DNA from: Varanus komodoensis
Taxonomy: Eukaryota > Chordata > Lepidosauria > Squamata > Varanidae
Direction: 5' to 3'
NCBI RefSeq assembly: GCF_004798865.1
Contig: NW_025336479.1
Span: 6,543,715 to 6,607,714, forward strand
DNA: 64,000 nucleotides
Every line of letters starts with the position of its first letter. The stretch's first letter is position 1. Positions 38,212 through 51,500 of this stretch are shown here, in pieces. The translations under genes and the position numbers were made by a program. Below the pieces are notes generated by a model. That model searched no databases and had not been told where the DNA came from. It worked only from the letters and a program-made list of their open reading frames with translations.

Positions 38212-41200
38212 CTGGCCTTCTACAGATGTCCAACAATATCCTGGTGTGTCCTTAGGCACAGTGCCAACACGTTTATACCATCTAGGAATATGTTCACAGT
38301 CATTTGTAACTGAATGATTAAAAACTAATTTACTACGAAGAAAGCTATGTTACGAGGTAGCAACATCTGTAGCAACACCGCAAATGTAGAATTCTCTTCC
38401 AAGGGTGGTCGGGGTCTTTCCTCCCCACATTTAATCACAACCTAATAAATAAGCAGATCCGTTTCAGATGATAGTGGGTTGGGCAAGTGGATGGAATGAC
38501 TAAGGGTCATATCCAACTTCTGCCTTCCATCTGAGGAATGGACAGAACTGGTACAATCCCCCAACCTTGAAGAGCAGATTGTGGGCCTGTGGAAGTCCTA
38601 TTTGACCTGTGGTATCTGTTCTACAGGTCCAGTATGGAGGTTGGACCCAAATCCGTATCTACAAGCAAAATGGTTTGCAAATTAATTCTGACAGCTCCTT
38701 AGTTGAGAAGCTGGTAGCTGGTTAGGTAAGAACTGTAAGTTTAGACAGTAGCTTGCTTCTCATAGTGCAGGACAAACACCTAGAGATTCGGTGTGGTGTG
38801 GTGTACTCAGAGTACTCAGCTGGGGATCTAGGTGCCACTTGGTCATGAAACTTACTGGGTGACTTGAAGCTGGTTGCAGACTCTCAGCCTAACCTACCTC
38901 ATGGGGTATTCTTGTGAGGAGAAACAGAGGTATGTAAGGAACCTTGGGTTCCTCACAAGAGGAAGAGGACAAGATATAAATGCAATGTAGTAGCAGTAGC
39001 AGTGACAGCAACAATACTAGGCACACACTATCCTGCCTAGTTCTCTTTTCTCCAGTAGCCACTGTTCTACATTTTCATCAAATATATATAAGAAGAAATG
39101 TTTTTCTTCTTAGTATCCCTAACTAACATTGCATTTTGATAGGTCTCTTCACAAACATTCAACCATTCAACTGAGATGTTTGATGCCCGAGGAGCCATTT
39201 TAACAGAGAGAGAAAAAGCACGTGGTGATGCTCCTGAGCTCCATCAGTGGGCAGGCCTGGCTGGGTGGCGGGGGCGTCCTTCCTACCTTTGCTCCCAATG
39301 AAGTTGTTCAAGGAAGCAGCGTACTCGTACAGCATCCTGCTAGGACCACTGCATCAGATCTCCATATCCAGCTCTGCTTGATTCCCTCAGAGTCTGTCAG
39401 GACCTGGGCATTTTCTTTGAAATGGGTGGCCCTTTGGATGCCCACAGCCTAACAGTGTAGTGATTTTTAAATTTGTTTTGCTACCTGCTAAGGGAGAGAC
39501 TGGAGAGAAGAAAGCAGCAGAAGCTACTGCCAGAAGCTTTTCAGCTTGCTCCCTTTGTGAGTTTTGAGTGAGTGCATGTGTGAGTAAAGGGGAGATGGGC
39601 TGGAAGTCCCCCAGTCTTCTGCCCCTCCAGCTGCAACTGTATACATAACTGTAGTTTTGAGTAAAAATAGAGGGTGCATCGGATCAATGATTCTGATACA
39701 CTGCCTTCCTAATATAATTAAACACTTCAGCATGTGTGTATTCCTGCTTCGACAGGCAATATCCTTAGGTCACCAACCAGCCTAAGGTTAGTAGCTGTCT
39801 AGCAATTGCAAACCCTGATTTTTTGTGGAGATTGTCTTCCAAAATAAGGACAAAAATTCTCTTTGAGTTCTGATAAAAGAAACCATCTATACAGCATTCT
39901 TTAAATTTTGCTTTGTTTTGCAAGCACTACAAGAGAGTTGGCTGAGATTTAAAGTTATACTCACCAGTTTCACACAAATAATGAAAGGTGGAGATGCATC
40001 CCTGAAATGCAAGATGGGGATCTTGGGTTTGGGGTTTTCCTACAGGGAGACAAGCACATTACTTGGTTATCTCATTTTCTGTGGGATACCACTGCTCCAA
40101 AGGGACAATGGTGGGATTTGTGGTTGCTGATTCTCCTGTGTGCCTGATGCTCAGGACTCTTCTTGCTCCAAGTCTCACATGCAGCAGTTTAATTCTGCTC
40201 TTCTGGTTTGTCTTCACAGGAGCTAAATAGAAATGCTACTACCTCCACCAATGCCTTTGAGGGCAAAGGGCATTTAGGGCTGCCACTCTCCCACACAGAC
40301 AAACAGATATAAATTATACCTCCACAGATTTCCCACTTCCCTTAATGTTTTTTTCCTTCTTAGAGGAGGCCAAAACAAGCCCTAGTTTCTTGTAAGTGAG
40401 TAGCAAAGTTCCCATTGACGTCAGTAGGAGCAGGATCCAGCCCCAGAGGCATCACCCTTTCTTTCTGACATCATTTATTGACATAAGAGAAGGTAATTCA
40501 CAAAACTCCACTCCATTCTATTTAGCCCTCTTCTACAGTATAGTTTTTACAGCTTCTCATTCAGGATCATCCAGCAGAAGGAAGAAAACAGCAGGGACTG
40601 GGTTTCCTAGTGCATAATGTGCTGTTTGGAAAGTGAGTTTTGTTTCCCATTCTTTCTTCTCCCTTCTGTATTTCTAAGGCAGCATTTTCATAAAGAGACC
40701 TTTCAGTTTGAAGGGTTCATTCTCTTCTGCCTATTTACATTCACCCAAAATGACAACCATTCATAAGAAGACTATAGGGTGTCAACTAGTGAACAAGAGT
40801 GGGACAGAGCCCTTCATCTGACAATGGGTCACTGATTTTGTACCAAAACAAAATCTCAGTTTCTTTTTGAGTTTATTTGGCCATTAATATTAAACTTATT
40901 TTCCAATTACAAAGATGAAATAAATGGCATAAATGGCCATAAATAAATGGTCTGCCCTGCCACCAAATGTGGTATGGAATATATTCCCATCCTCTTGCAT
41001 TTCTCAGAAGTTGCTAATTCCTGTAGGATTTCATGGACTTAGAAGTCAAGCATTTTCTGGAAAAAAAATACTAATATGTTTCTAGCTCTTGTATTTGGCA
41101 TAACAAACTTGAAAATATGCTTCAAAAGTTAAAAGGAGAAGTATGATTGTTCAGTAGCCAGGAGATAGAACAATTTGGAATGCAAAATCTATTTTGCTTC

Positions 41201-42478
41201 CTCCTTCATTTAATAGAGCACTGCAAAATGACAGTAATTTCACATTTTAGTAGCCCAATTAGAGCAAGCTATTTGGATAATTTTAGAACAATGTCCCTAA
41301 TTTGCATATTGAAATCCAGTATGAGTATTTTTTTCTTCTTCTTCTCCATTAAGACTTGGCCATTTACAAGAACTGAGCAGGGCTGTGAGGGACAGGACAT
41401 TTTGAAGGATGCTCATTCATAAAGCGGCCATAAGCCAGAGACATGTAACAACAAAGACCTGACAATGCGGCATTGAACACATTCCCTCCAGAGTAAAGGT
41501 TCACTTTGCTCAGACAGAATTTCAGATCATGTATGAATCAGGATTGTTGCCAACCTTCGATTCTTCGTAAGTGTAAAATCCTTTTGTGATTTTCTTTTTA
41601 TCCACATCACAAAATGCAGTCACCTGAAGGAGACAAGCGGAAAAGAATTAGGACCAGTGAGGAAGACGGCGTGCTCTTTTGCTCTGTTTCTTGGAGGTGT
41701 TTTTTCCCTTTTCTTTTTTCCCCGTTGAAGTGTGTGCACTAGTCAGGTGCTCTAAAAGCAATGCAGAACATATATCCTATATCCGAGAACCATAAATCAC
41801 AACAGCTGACAGAGCCACACATAATGAACACATTTATTCGCATATCTACCCGAGCCTTGAGAAGCGTGTGCTTCAAATCAGCACTAAGGTGCTAGACTGA
41901 GTTGCTTCCTCCCTGGGGCTTCCAGGTCACTGCGAAAGACAACCCAGTAGTACAACCCAGGACTACAGCGATGGCCACTAAGAACAGGAGCAGCTCCGTC
42001 GCTTTGCATGCATGCTGCCTTGAAAAGGGGCATGAGAGGAGAGGGAAGGAGGGAGGGAGAATGAGATACTTACTGGAAGAAGCAGAGAGTGCACAAGGGG
42101 ATTCCCAGTCTATGCGACAGCGGTTGAAATGGAACTGAGGGAGTGGCTGGGGTCCGCCTGGCACCGTCATTACTGGTTTTTCGGCGCCAGGTAAAGACCT
42201 TTTTATTTAAACATCATTTCAATTGTTAAAACATATGATCTGGCCTGGGCAACTTCTTCTTCCTTCTCTTTCTCCTCCTATATTTTTATTTTATACTGAT
42301 AATTTTAATTTTGTATTTGTAAATCAATGTATTTTTTGTATTTTTATATTTAATGGTAATTTATTATGTACTATTATTNNNNNNNNNNNNNNNNNNNNNN
42401 NNNNNNNNNNNNNNNNNNNNNNNNNNNNNNNNNNNNNNNNNNNNNNNNNNNNNNNNNNNNNNNNNNNNNNNNNNNNNN

Positions 42479-42520
<42 letters not shown>

Positions 42521-45500
42521 TAACCATGGGAACCGGAAGGAGAGGGGCTCCCACTCAATCCGGCATGCTCAGCTACTGAAGATTTTCCCAGCCTAGGCCT
42601 TGCACAGGTGTACAAGCCCACCTGTGTGATACACAGAGACCATGAAGAACTGTAGGCTCCCCACAGAAAGTCAGGGCATAGATTGGTCCTATATAACATG
42701 CATTTTCAAAATAAAAATATTAAAAAAACATATAGAGGTGGAGGGAGAATCAACATGTCATAAAAAAACAAAATAAAGTTGGCACAACAGAATCTCCTTT
42801 ATCTATGTACTTACTGAATTAGTATTTTGCCTTTCTGCTTCTAAATAATGCAGTTTGCTGATTTACGGCCAGTGAGCAGAAACAAACTAATGAACAAAAG
42901 CACAATACTAAAACTAAGCAATGAAAAGACAACAGGATAGCATTATACAAGCAGCTCCTGGGTTATGAATGAATTCCATTCCTGAAAAAACAGAAATTTG
43001 TCTTTAGGTCAAATTTGTAAGTTGGATTACATATAGTCAGCCTTCCACATGGGAGCTAGAGGCACAGGACCCCACTGCAAGTGGAAAAACCATGAATATT
43101 TCTAGGTCCCCTCACAGCCCAAACTGACTAGTGCCACATCTTTGCACCAAGTAAATGTCAGAGAGATTTTTCTCTCCAGATGGGCAGAGTAGGAAGGCTT
43201 TGCTTTGGACACCTCTCCTGCCCTCCCACCCCCGCTTCTGCTTCTTCTCTATGGTGATGATGATTTCCTGCAATATTTTTTCAAAATAAATAGGCATTTT
43301 GGCAGCTTGTTCATAAGTATGGGACTTGGGGACTGCCTGTACTTGAAGGAGTCTCAAAAGAATAAAATGCCTGCCAAGATCAAAAGGTGAAGTAAGAACT
43401 TGATCAGGGAGAAAGTTGGTCAGTCTTTTGAAACTGACCCATGTTTCAAGTTCTTTGTAACTCTGATTTAAGCTAAGGGATTTTATTATATCTAGCAGTT
43501 TATAAATATTACAAATAAGCATACTATGAGTAGATCTAAAGCAGCATTAAAAATAGGGAACTTAGAAGCTATCAGAATTGCTCTGGCCTTACTTAGGCAC
43601 CAACTGCCAACAACGATACACAGAAGCTGAACTTCTGATGGTGTGTCATCTTGTAATCCAGCTCAGGAAAGAGAAGACAACTTTGGGAATGTCAGTACAC
43701 AAGATCTAAGAAAGTTTCAAATTAATATCTTGGATGGATAATCTGAAGAGGGGGACTAGAAACTTTCCAGAAAATGGCATTTGTAATACACATTCTGCAA
43801 AGAATGCGCAGTGAGGAATCATGTGAAGCATTTGGCAAGGCGACAGTAACAGCAAGCGAAATGTTTCCATGATGATTCGTGGCACCACTGTCCTTCTGGG
43901 ATCTGCTGAATTTTGCAGTTTAAGAACATCTTCTCATTTACATTATGTGGATAGTTTAAAATAGCAAAGGGAATCACACCATACAGATAAAAACACACAT
44001 GTTCTGCGTTAGTTGCAGCCAGTCCTCACCCTAGTCTTGTCTGCACATGTGATGGTAAAGACTTGGATCTTTTCACATACCAAGATCTCCATAAAGCACC
44101 CACATGGTACAGGCAGGCGCACTGGCAAATGTCCCAGCATCAAAACAAAAAAGTTTTTCCAGAATCCAGACTCACACAGCTATCTAGAATTCCTGTAAGT
44201 TGAAATGATATCCACTTGTGTTTTTTTAGGCATCAGGCATTTTGGGCACTCATTTCTGAGGTCTTACTTTGGCACATGATCATTATTAATGCATTTATTT
44301 AATTTTTACCCTCCGGTTTGGATCCCTCTAGATGAGATCCAACACGTAGCTTACAATAAAAATCAGAAAAGAATAAATGCAGAAATACCTTCATGTGTCT
44401 ATTTGGGTAAGATTTGTAGTCTTACCAGGAGCTCTTTTTTTGAGGCACATAAAGACAAAAAAGCCTCGCTCCATTTTCAATACCAATTTAGCTCTTCACA
44501 GGTTTTGCCTCAGCCCAGCATTTCTTTCAAATGTGGCAATTTAATTGAATTTGATGAGCTGCATATTTTGTACATCGAGTTCATTCTTGCAGAAATCAAT
44601 TATCCTGTGGTAGTTTTAGTACCATTAAATTGATTAATACCAGTCTAAAAAGAAGAAAACATGAAAACACAAAACAGCTGTGTTTATTCATTTTAGATTT
44701 ATAGCTTGTCCCTTTCTGAAGGTTTATCAGGGCAGAAAACCTTGTGAGGCAGGTCACTTATTCCCATTTCTACATATTAAGATCTGAAGATGAGACCTGA
44801 ATGGGCCACAAACAGTTTGCACTGGCATATGAATCCACACCACATTGATCCAAATTACAAAATCAAAGTTAGAGCACTAATTTAGATAAATAATGAGCAC
44901 TGTATTAAAAATATTAGCATAGTGGAGAATATTTCTGCAAGAAAATAGGCTAAAACAACAATGGGCTGGGAGAATTATCAAGGTCTATGTATGACATTTC
45001 TTACGAATAAAACTTTACTCTTCTCGCTATCTTGAAACATTTTAAATAGAACAGAAACCATTCAGAATAGTACACAAAAAGTCATGGAACAGGTTCTTCC
45101 TGCACTAAGTTATATTCACTTGGGTGGTCGAGTTTTAAGTTGTTTATTTTTCTGCCATCACTATTTACCTTTGAATTAAAAAAGAAAGTGAAAGCATGCA
45201 CCCAGAAGCTGAAGTGCTCTCATTACCATCCTCGCAAGCCTGTTTGTGCTGTCAACCGAGTTCTTGGGCTTGGAATGAGCTGCTTACATTAAAATTTCAT
45301 GATTAATCCATTTTTGTTGTTGTTGGTCGTCAAGTCATGTCTGCCCCATGGCCAACATTCCTCCAGGCCTTCCTGTCCTCCACCATCCCCCGGAGTCCAC
45401 TCAAGCTCACACCAGCTGCTTCAGTGACTCCATCCAGCCACCTCATTCTATCCATACTGTCTGTCTATTTCATTCCTATCAGTAGGCCCTGAAGTCTGGT

Positions 45501-48500
45501 CTTTTACAAAATACTATCTGGTATTCAGGGAGAATCACCTGTTTTAATTAACAGCCATTCCTAAAATCGCTATTCTGCATATCCGTGTGTGTAAACAAGC
45601 GAACAAAAAAATAAGTAAGGTTTCTATGATTTGCTGCAGCAGAAAGTAAAAACTCTTGCAGTTGTACATCTATTAGAACACCTCTGTCTGGTGATTCTGC
45701 CTTTCATGTTTTTAAACACCTATTTCTCTCATTTGCACTGTACATTTTTAGGTGTTAAGGTTAAAAAAAATGTAATCTACAAATGTGATATGTGAAGTTG
45801 CCACCTTAGTTTTTCTTTCCTTTATGAGGGACATATAGAATGATTATTTGGTTGTAGCATCCCTCAAAATTCTGTTGTGAGGCTGCTTTGATTGATGTTT
45901 CCTTTCCAGATTCTTTATAAGGCATGTGCTTTTTCCCGCTACACTTCTGAAGAGACAGGTATTCATTTTGCTTGTTTGCTGACTTAGCTTACAGGACTCC
46001 CAAAAGCAAGAGAAAGAGAGCATGCCATGCACATTAGAGTTAACCAGTCAAGTTTTCAAAGGGAAAAGGCTATTTTAAGGGTGGCTTTCAAACCTACAGG
46101 TTGGAAATACTGTATACACAGCGGAAGTCAGAGGCTCAGGATGTGCTTCCATTAAGCAATATAACATGGGATGTGAACGAACAGGTACTTTAATATGTAT
46201 GTGCTTGCATCTCAACGTGGTATGTTATACAGGGCAATGTAGATAAAGTTGCAGGATCACTTTCCTACCTGGCTTAGAACATGAAAAGCTTATACAATTA
46301 ATACAAACAAGGTAAAAATCAGATAAAGGATTAAAATTATATAACTGCCAAAATTAAAACAGCAATGGAAGCAATAAATATAATAAAAACAATACAAATA
46401 ACAAACTATTCCAAGGTAGTCTTACAGGTCCAGACTATTTCCCAAGGCCTACTAGAACAGAAAAGTTTGTAATTTTAGTTCCTTTATTATCTAACTATTT
46501 CTCACTCCACAGCATTGCTTTTTAACTTGATTGTCTTGTGCTTATAGTTGCTTTAGTACCTCTTATGGAATTAGCTGTATTCTGTTGTTATATTAAATTT
46601 AATTGTTTTTATTTTTTTTAATTCTGCTGTCTGTGACCAGAATATATGGAACTACTACTTTTAGAAAAAAAAATTGACTGCCTATAGTGAGACAGTACTC
46701 TAGCCTCCCTGAGAAGGGAGTTCCAGACACACATGTCAACCATCAAGAAGGCTCTCTCCAGCTACTGAAGCTGTTTCAGCAAAAGAACTGTTTGCTCAGT
46801 GTAGCCAATCCCTGAATCTCTGAACACTCTTCAGAGACAGCCATATGAAGAGCACATTATAGTAATCCAAACAAGGCATAACTAAGGCATGTGTCACTGT
46901 GGTCACATCAGGTATCTGTAAGAAGAGGAACAGCCAAGGCATTAGTTTTAACTGTGCAAACGCATTCCTTGCCACTGCCAGAACCTGGGCAACTGGGCTC
47001 AGGGGTTTAATCCAGAAATACACCCAGAAGGAGCATAACTTCCTCCAGCACAGGAGTCTTTGATCTGCCTTCCAAATGACCAGAAGCAGTTTGGCCTTGT
47101 CTGGATAAAGCTTCAGTTCTGCCCTTCTCCAGTCCATCACTGCTGATGGGTACCAAAACATCTTGCTTGAAGTGAGAGAGAAAGAAGAAACAGCTGGGTG
47201 CCATCACACACTGGTGACACTGAGCCCAAAAGGCAACCTCTCCCAATGTCTTCATATATATGTTAAATAGCATGGGGGACAGAAAAGAACTGGGAGGAAT
47301 TCCAGAGGTCAACAGCCAAGGAATCAAACAGGAGTTTCTGTTCCTTCTGGACTGATCCAACCAGGAAGGAAAAGAGCCACTGTGGGGTGGTACCTCCAAT
47401 TCCCATCCCAGCAACAGTCCAGAAATATTGCATTGCCAATGGTACAGTGGTACCTCGGCTCATGAATGCCTCAGTTCATGGCCAAATTGGGTTGCGAACA
47501 AAAATTTCATAAAAATTTTGACTCAGGTTGCAAACTCTGCATTGGGTGGCGAACGCGATTGTGGCCGTCTCCCCACCCGAGTGGGGAGATGGCCACGATC
47601 ATGCTGGGGGTGGGGGAGATGCCCGAGATCACGCCCGTCTTTCCTGCTTGAGCGCAACCGGGCGCGAGGGGGGGGGGGGGGGGGGCGGGGACATGGCCAC
47701 GCTCATGCGGGGGGGGGGTGGGTGGGGGGAGATGGCTGCAATCTTTGTTGTTCTTTGTCACTTTGCTTCACATTTTTCTGATTAAAAAAAGTTACAGAAC
47801 GGATTAACCTTATTTACAATGAACCTTATGACGAACTTTAACTTGGCTCACAACCAATTTGGGTCACAACCAAAGTCCTGGAATGGATTAAGTTTGTGAG
47901 CCAAGGTACCACTGTACTGAAAGCCACTGAAAGGTCTCACAGGATCAACAGGGACACACTCTCCTTTACCAGTTCCCAGCTCCGGTCGTTTATCAAGGCA
48001 ATCAAAACTGTTTCCATTCCGTAATCCAGTCTGAAGCTGAACTCTCAGGCAAGCTAAATGCATCTGAAGGCACTACTTGCATAATACCTCCAGTACAGAA
48101 AGACTTTATGAACGTTCACTTTTCCACATGTGAAATCTATATGGCACTTCACTGCCATAGCATCATTAGTGCAACAAGAACTTGGACTTATTTTGTGTTT
48201 TTCTCATTAAAACAGTGTGTGCTACATTGATCAGGGAATAACCTCATAAAACCAACTCTAGCATTCATGTTGTCCAGAGTGGACCAACAGCATAAAACAG
48301 ACAGAGCAGACCCTTTAAGCAGCCTGTAAAAGTTTTGGATTCTATCTACAGCTGCAAGCTTAAGGTGAATTGGATGGTTTTGTTTTGCTTTTTAACAAAA
48401 AGGGCCTGGTCTGGTATTACTGTTGCAGGAAATGCTACAGCAATGCCTTGTCAGTACTTTGAAAATGAGAAAGGTACAGATAGGAAGCAGAGTGTCCTCA

Positions 48501-51500
48501 AGATTCTCAAACTTGCAGCCAAGAAAAATGACTGGCATTAACAAAAGAAGGTCCTTGAAATGTCATATATCTTCTTAGAAAAATCGGGAAAATCTGAAAT
48601 CTTGATCACAGTTCTACACACTTGAGAAAAAGCAAAACATTATCTACCCAGATGAGTGCAGGCAAGTGCCATGGGTCAAGATGAATGCACGAGAAGGGCC
48701 ACCTGAGCATGTACTTCAGCAGGTACCTCCATGGTGTAGCATGTTTGGATTCTAAGTCACTGAACTGGGGATGAGGCAACCCTGCAGCCAAGGCCTGATT
48801 TCATGCTGCACTTTGGCCTATGTGCTATGCTCTCCCCACCACCCCCAATATGCCACAGACTCTTGCTGTCTGTGCATTGGCTGGATGTCATGCCACATGG
48901 TACTTATCCATAATCTAGATGGTTTTCCTTGATCTAGAATTCCAGGGCAAATAAAGCTGTTTGATCAACTGACTAAGTGAATTTGTGTGGGAGCACACAG
49001 GAATGGTCTCCTATAAAGAGAGAGATGATTCTTGTCATTGATACTTTTCTTTCAGGCATCTAATGACATCTAATGATATTTAATGGTAAGTTAGGTCATT
49101 TACATCAGAAGTTTTAAAATTTGTATATTTAAAAAATATACAGTAGTTGTGGTCTGTGCTTTTGTGCATTGTTGTGATCTGTCCGGAAAGATCTGTCCAG
49201 GGTGGTATAGAAATGAAATTATGATGATGCTTTCAACATGCAGCTAAAGATGAAACTTGGAAAATATCAGATGTCTGTGCGGAAACATTTGTATCTGATA
49301 TCACAATATCCCTGTCAGTTTCCCACAAACCTCTAATAGGGGTGGATCATAAGCTCTAGGAATACCCTCTGTACACTAAGTAAGTAAAACCTGGTATTTT
49401 TCTCCTAATTAAAAGTTTCAGGCCTTAAAAAGTTTCTTTGTCATCTTCAGACAACAATGGTGCCCTTTCATAACTATTCATTCATGGAATATTGTACTGC
49501 CAATGCTTCAAAGCACAAGAGCTAACAGTCAACAGGGCATTTCCGATGTATGTGCTGCAACGATGGGGTGCTACATGGTTACATGAACACACATGACAGT
49601 TTTTCCTTCTCCCATCCAAAATTGATGTAGGAATAGGTATATGCAGTAGATGAAATGCTCAACCTTGTTGACAAAACCTAAGTTAATAAATAACCAGCTC
49701 AAGATGGCACCCATCCTAGAGAGCTCAAATATGTAAAGGCTGACCCTCTTCCCAAAATATGTAATATGTCCTTAAGATCAGCCTCTGTACCACAGTTTTA
49801 GAGAACAGCCAATGTAACATCATTTAAAAAAAAAAGGATCGGAGAAATTACAAGCTAGTTGAATTAATGTTTGTTCTGACTAAATTGGTTAAAAGTACGA
49901 TTAAAGACAGAATCATTAATCACTAGAGGGACAAGCACTGCTGAAAAAACATCAACATAGTTTCTGCCACTGAGTTGGAAAAACTGCAGAGAAGGCTATT
50001 TAAAGTGATCGAGGGGTTGGAGCAACTCCCCTATGAGGAAAGGTTACGACAACTGGGATTGCTTAGCTTAGGAAAAAAGCAAGTGAGGGGAGACATGGCA
50101 GAGGTGTTTAAAATTATGCATGATGGGGAGGAAGTGGCGAGAGAGAGATTTTGTTCCTCTCTCAGGGTTACCCCATACAGGTGATTGGTGGAAGATTCAG
50201 GACAGATAAAAGCAAGTACTTCTTCACATAGTGTATAGTTAAACCATGAAATTCCCTGCCACATAATTCCCTGTTGGCCAATCTGGATGCTTTTAAAAGG
50301 GCATCAGCTAAATTCACGAAGGAGAAGGCCATTGATGACTATTAGCCTTGCTGGCTGTGCGCTACCTTCGGAGGTAGCACATGCCTCCGCACACCAGTTT
50401 CTGAGGAGCCTGGGCAGGCAGAACTCCTGCACATATCCTGCTGGAGGGATCCTGTGGAAGCTCCTCTGCCACTGTGTGAACAGAGTGCTGGACTGGATGG
50501 ATCACCATCTGGCATGGCTGTTCTTACGTTCTTGGACGCTTCCATCAAGAATAGGGCTAAGGAATCTCCAGCTCATGGGAGATATGTGAGAATCTATGGG
50601 GTGCTGGTCCTGCCCATTTTGGGCCCAACTTACTAATATGCTGCCCCTGTCATGTTCTCACTAAGTCACATAGCCCTCTGGTATATAATATGATCAGCAG
50701 CTAAATGATGTAAGGCTCCATCCTATGTATATGTAGACAGGAAAAAAGTTCTACAGGAAAAGTACGGCTGGCTGAAGGTATCCTGGGAGTTGCTGGGACT
50801 TTTTCTATTTAACTGCATATAGAATTTCTGAACTTTCAGGTTCAGTGAATGGCCATTTATCAATTTAAATAAAATAGCCACTTTCCAGCATTCTATTAAT
50901 TTGCAAAGTACTACCAAAAAGAGAAAATGCAACCCAAAATGTTGCTTATATGTTACTTACTACATTTAATAAATAGCATGCCATCAGCACCTGGGCAGCA
51001 CAAAAGGTCTTTCCTTTTGTGGGTCATTTTAATGGATGTTTTCTGAAGTTTTTGTTTTTGGTCATACTCCATTAATGTCACACTACAGAAAGAGGATGTA
51101 TGTGTTAATGCATTGTCTCCCTCAACATTTTTGTAAAGGGAGGGCTTGGGTTGTTGGGACAACTTCCTGGTGTTTGGTTCCTCTCAGCTACATACACTGC
51201 CAGAGGTTGAGGAAAACACTTCATACCCTGACAGTCTTCCTAGCAAACTCACTTCCCGGCCAGGATTAGAGAAGGGAAATGGAAAAGGATGAGAGGTGGC
51301 TGAAGAGACAGTGGGTGGGTTTACTGATAATGCCAACCTGCCCTGGCAAAAAGCAGTGATGGATTGGTTGTTGCAAGAGCCACCCATGGTGCACAGGACA
51401 GAAACTCAGGCTCACTGTGGTATGTCATGCCCCCTTCTTCCCCTCAAGTCTGCTAAGTCAGCATCCCAGGAGACCTACAGCTCAACAACAACAACGACAG

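Noticed and set aside
38104-38313. Frame with repeated SIYL residues
   Set aside because: It is a translation of the ATCT microsatellite.
42223-42699. Three open frames spanning 42223-42699
   Set aside because: They are created by translating the N run and the AAT repeat.
47428-47785. Gly/His-rich open frames here and at 59884-60521
   Set aside because: They fall in the G-rich cores of two Tigger-like MITEs and have no transposase or other domain.
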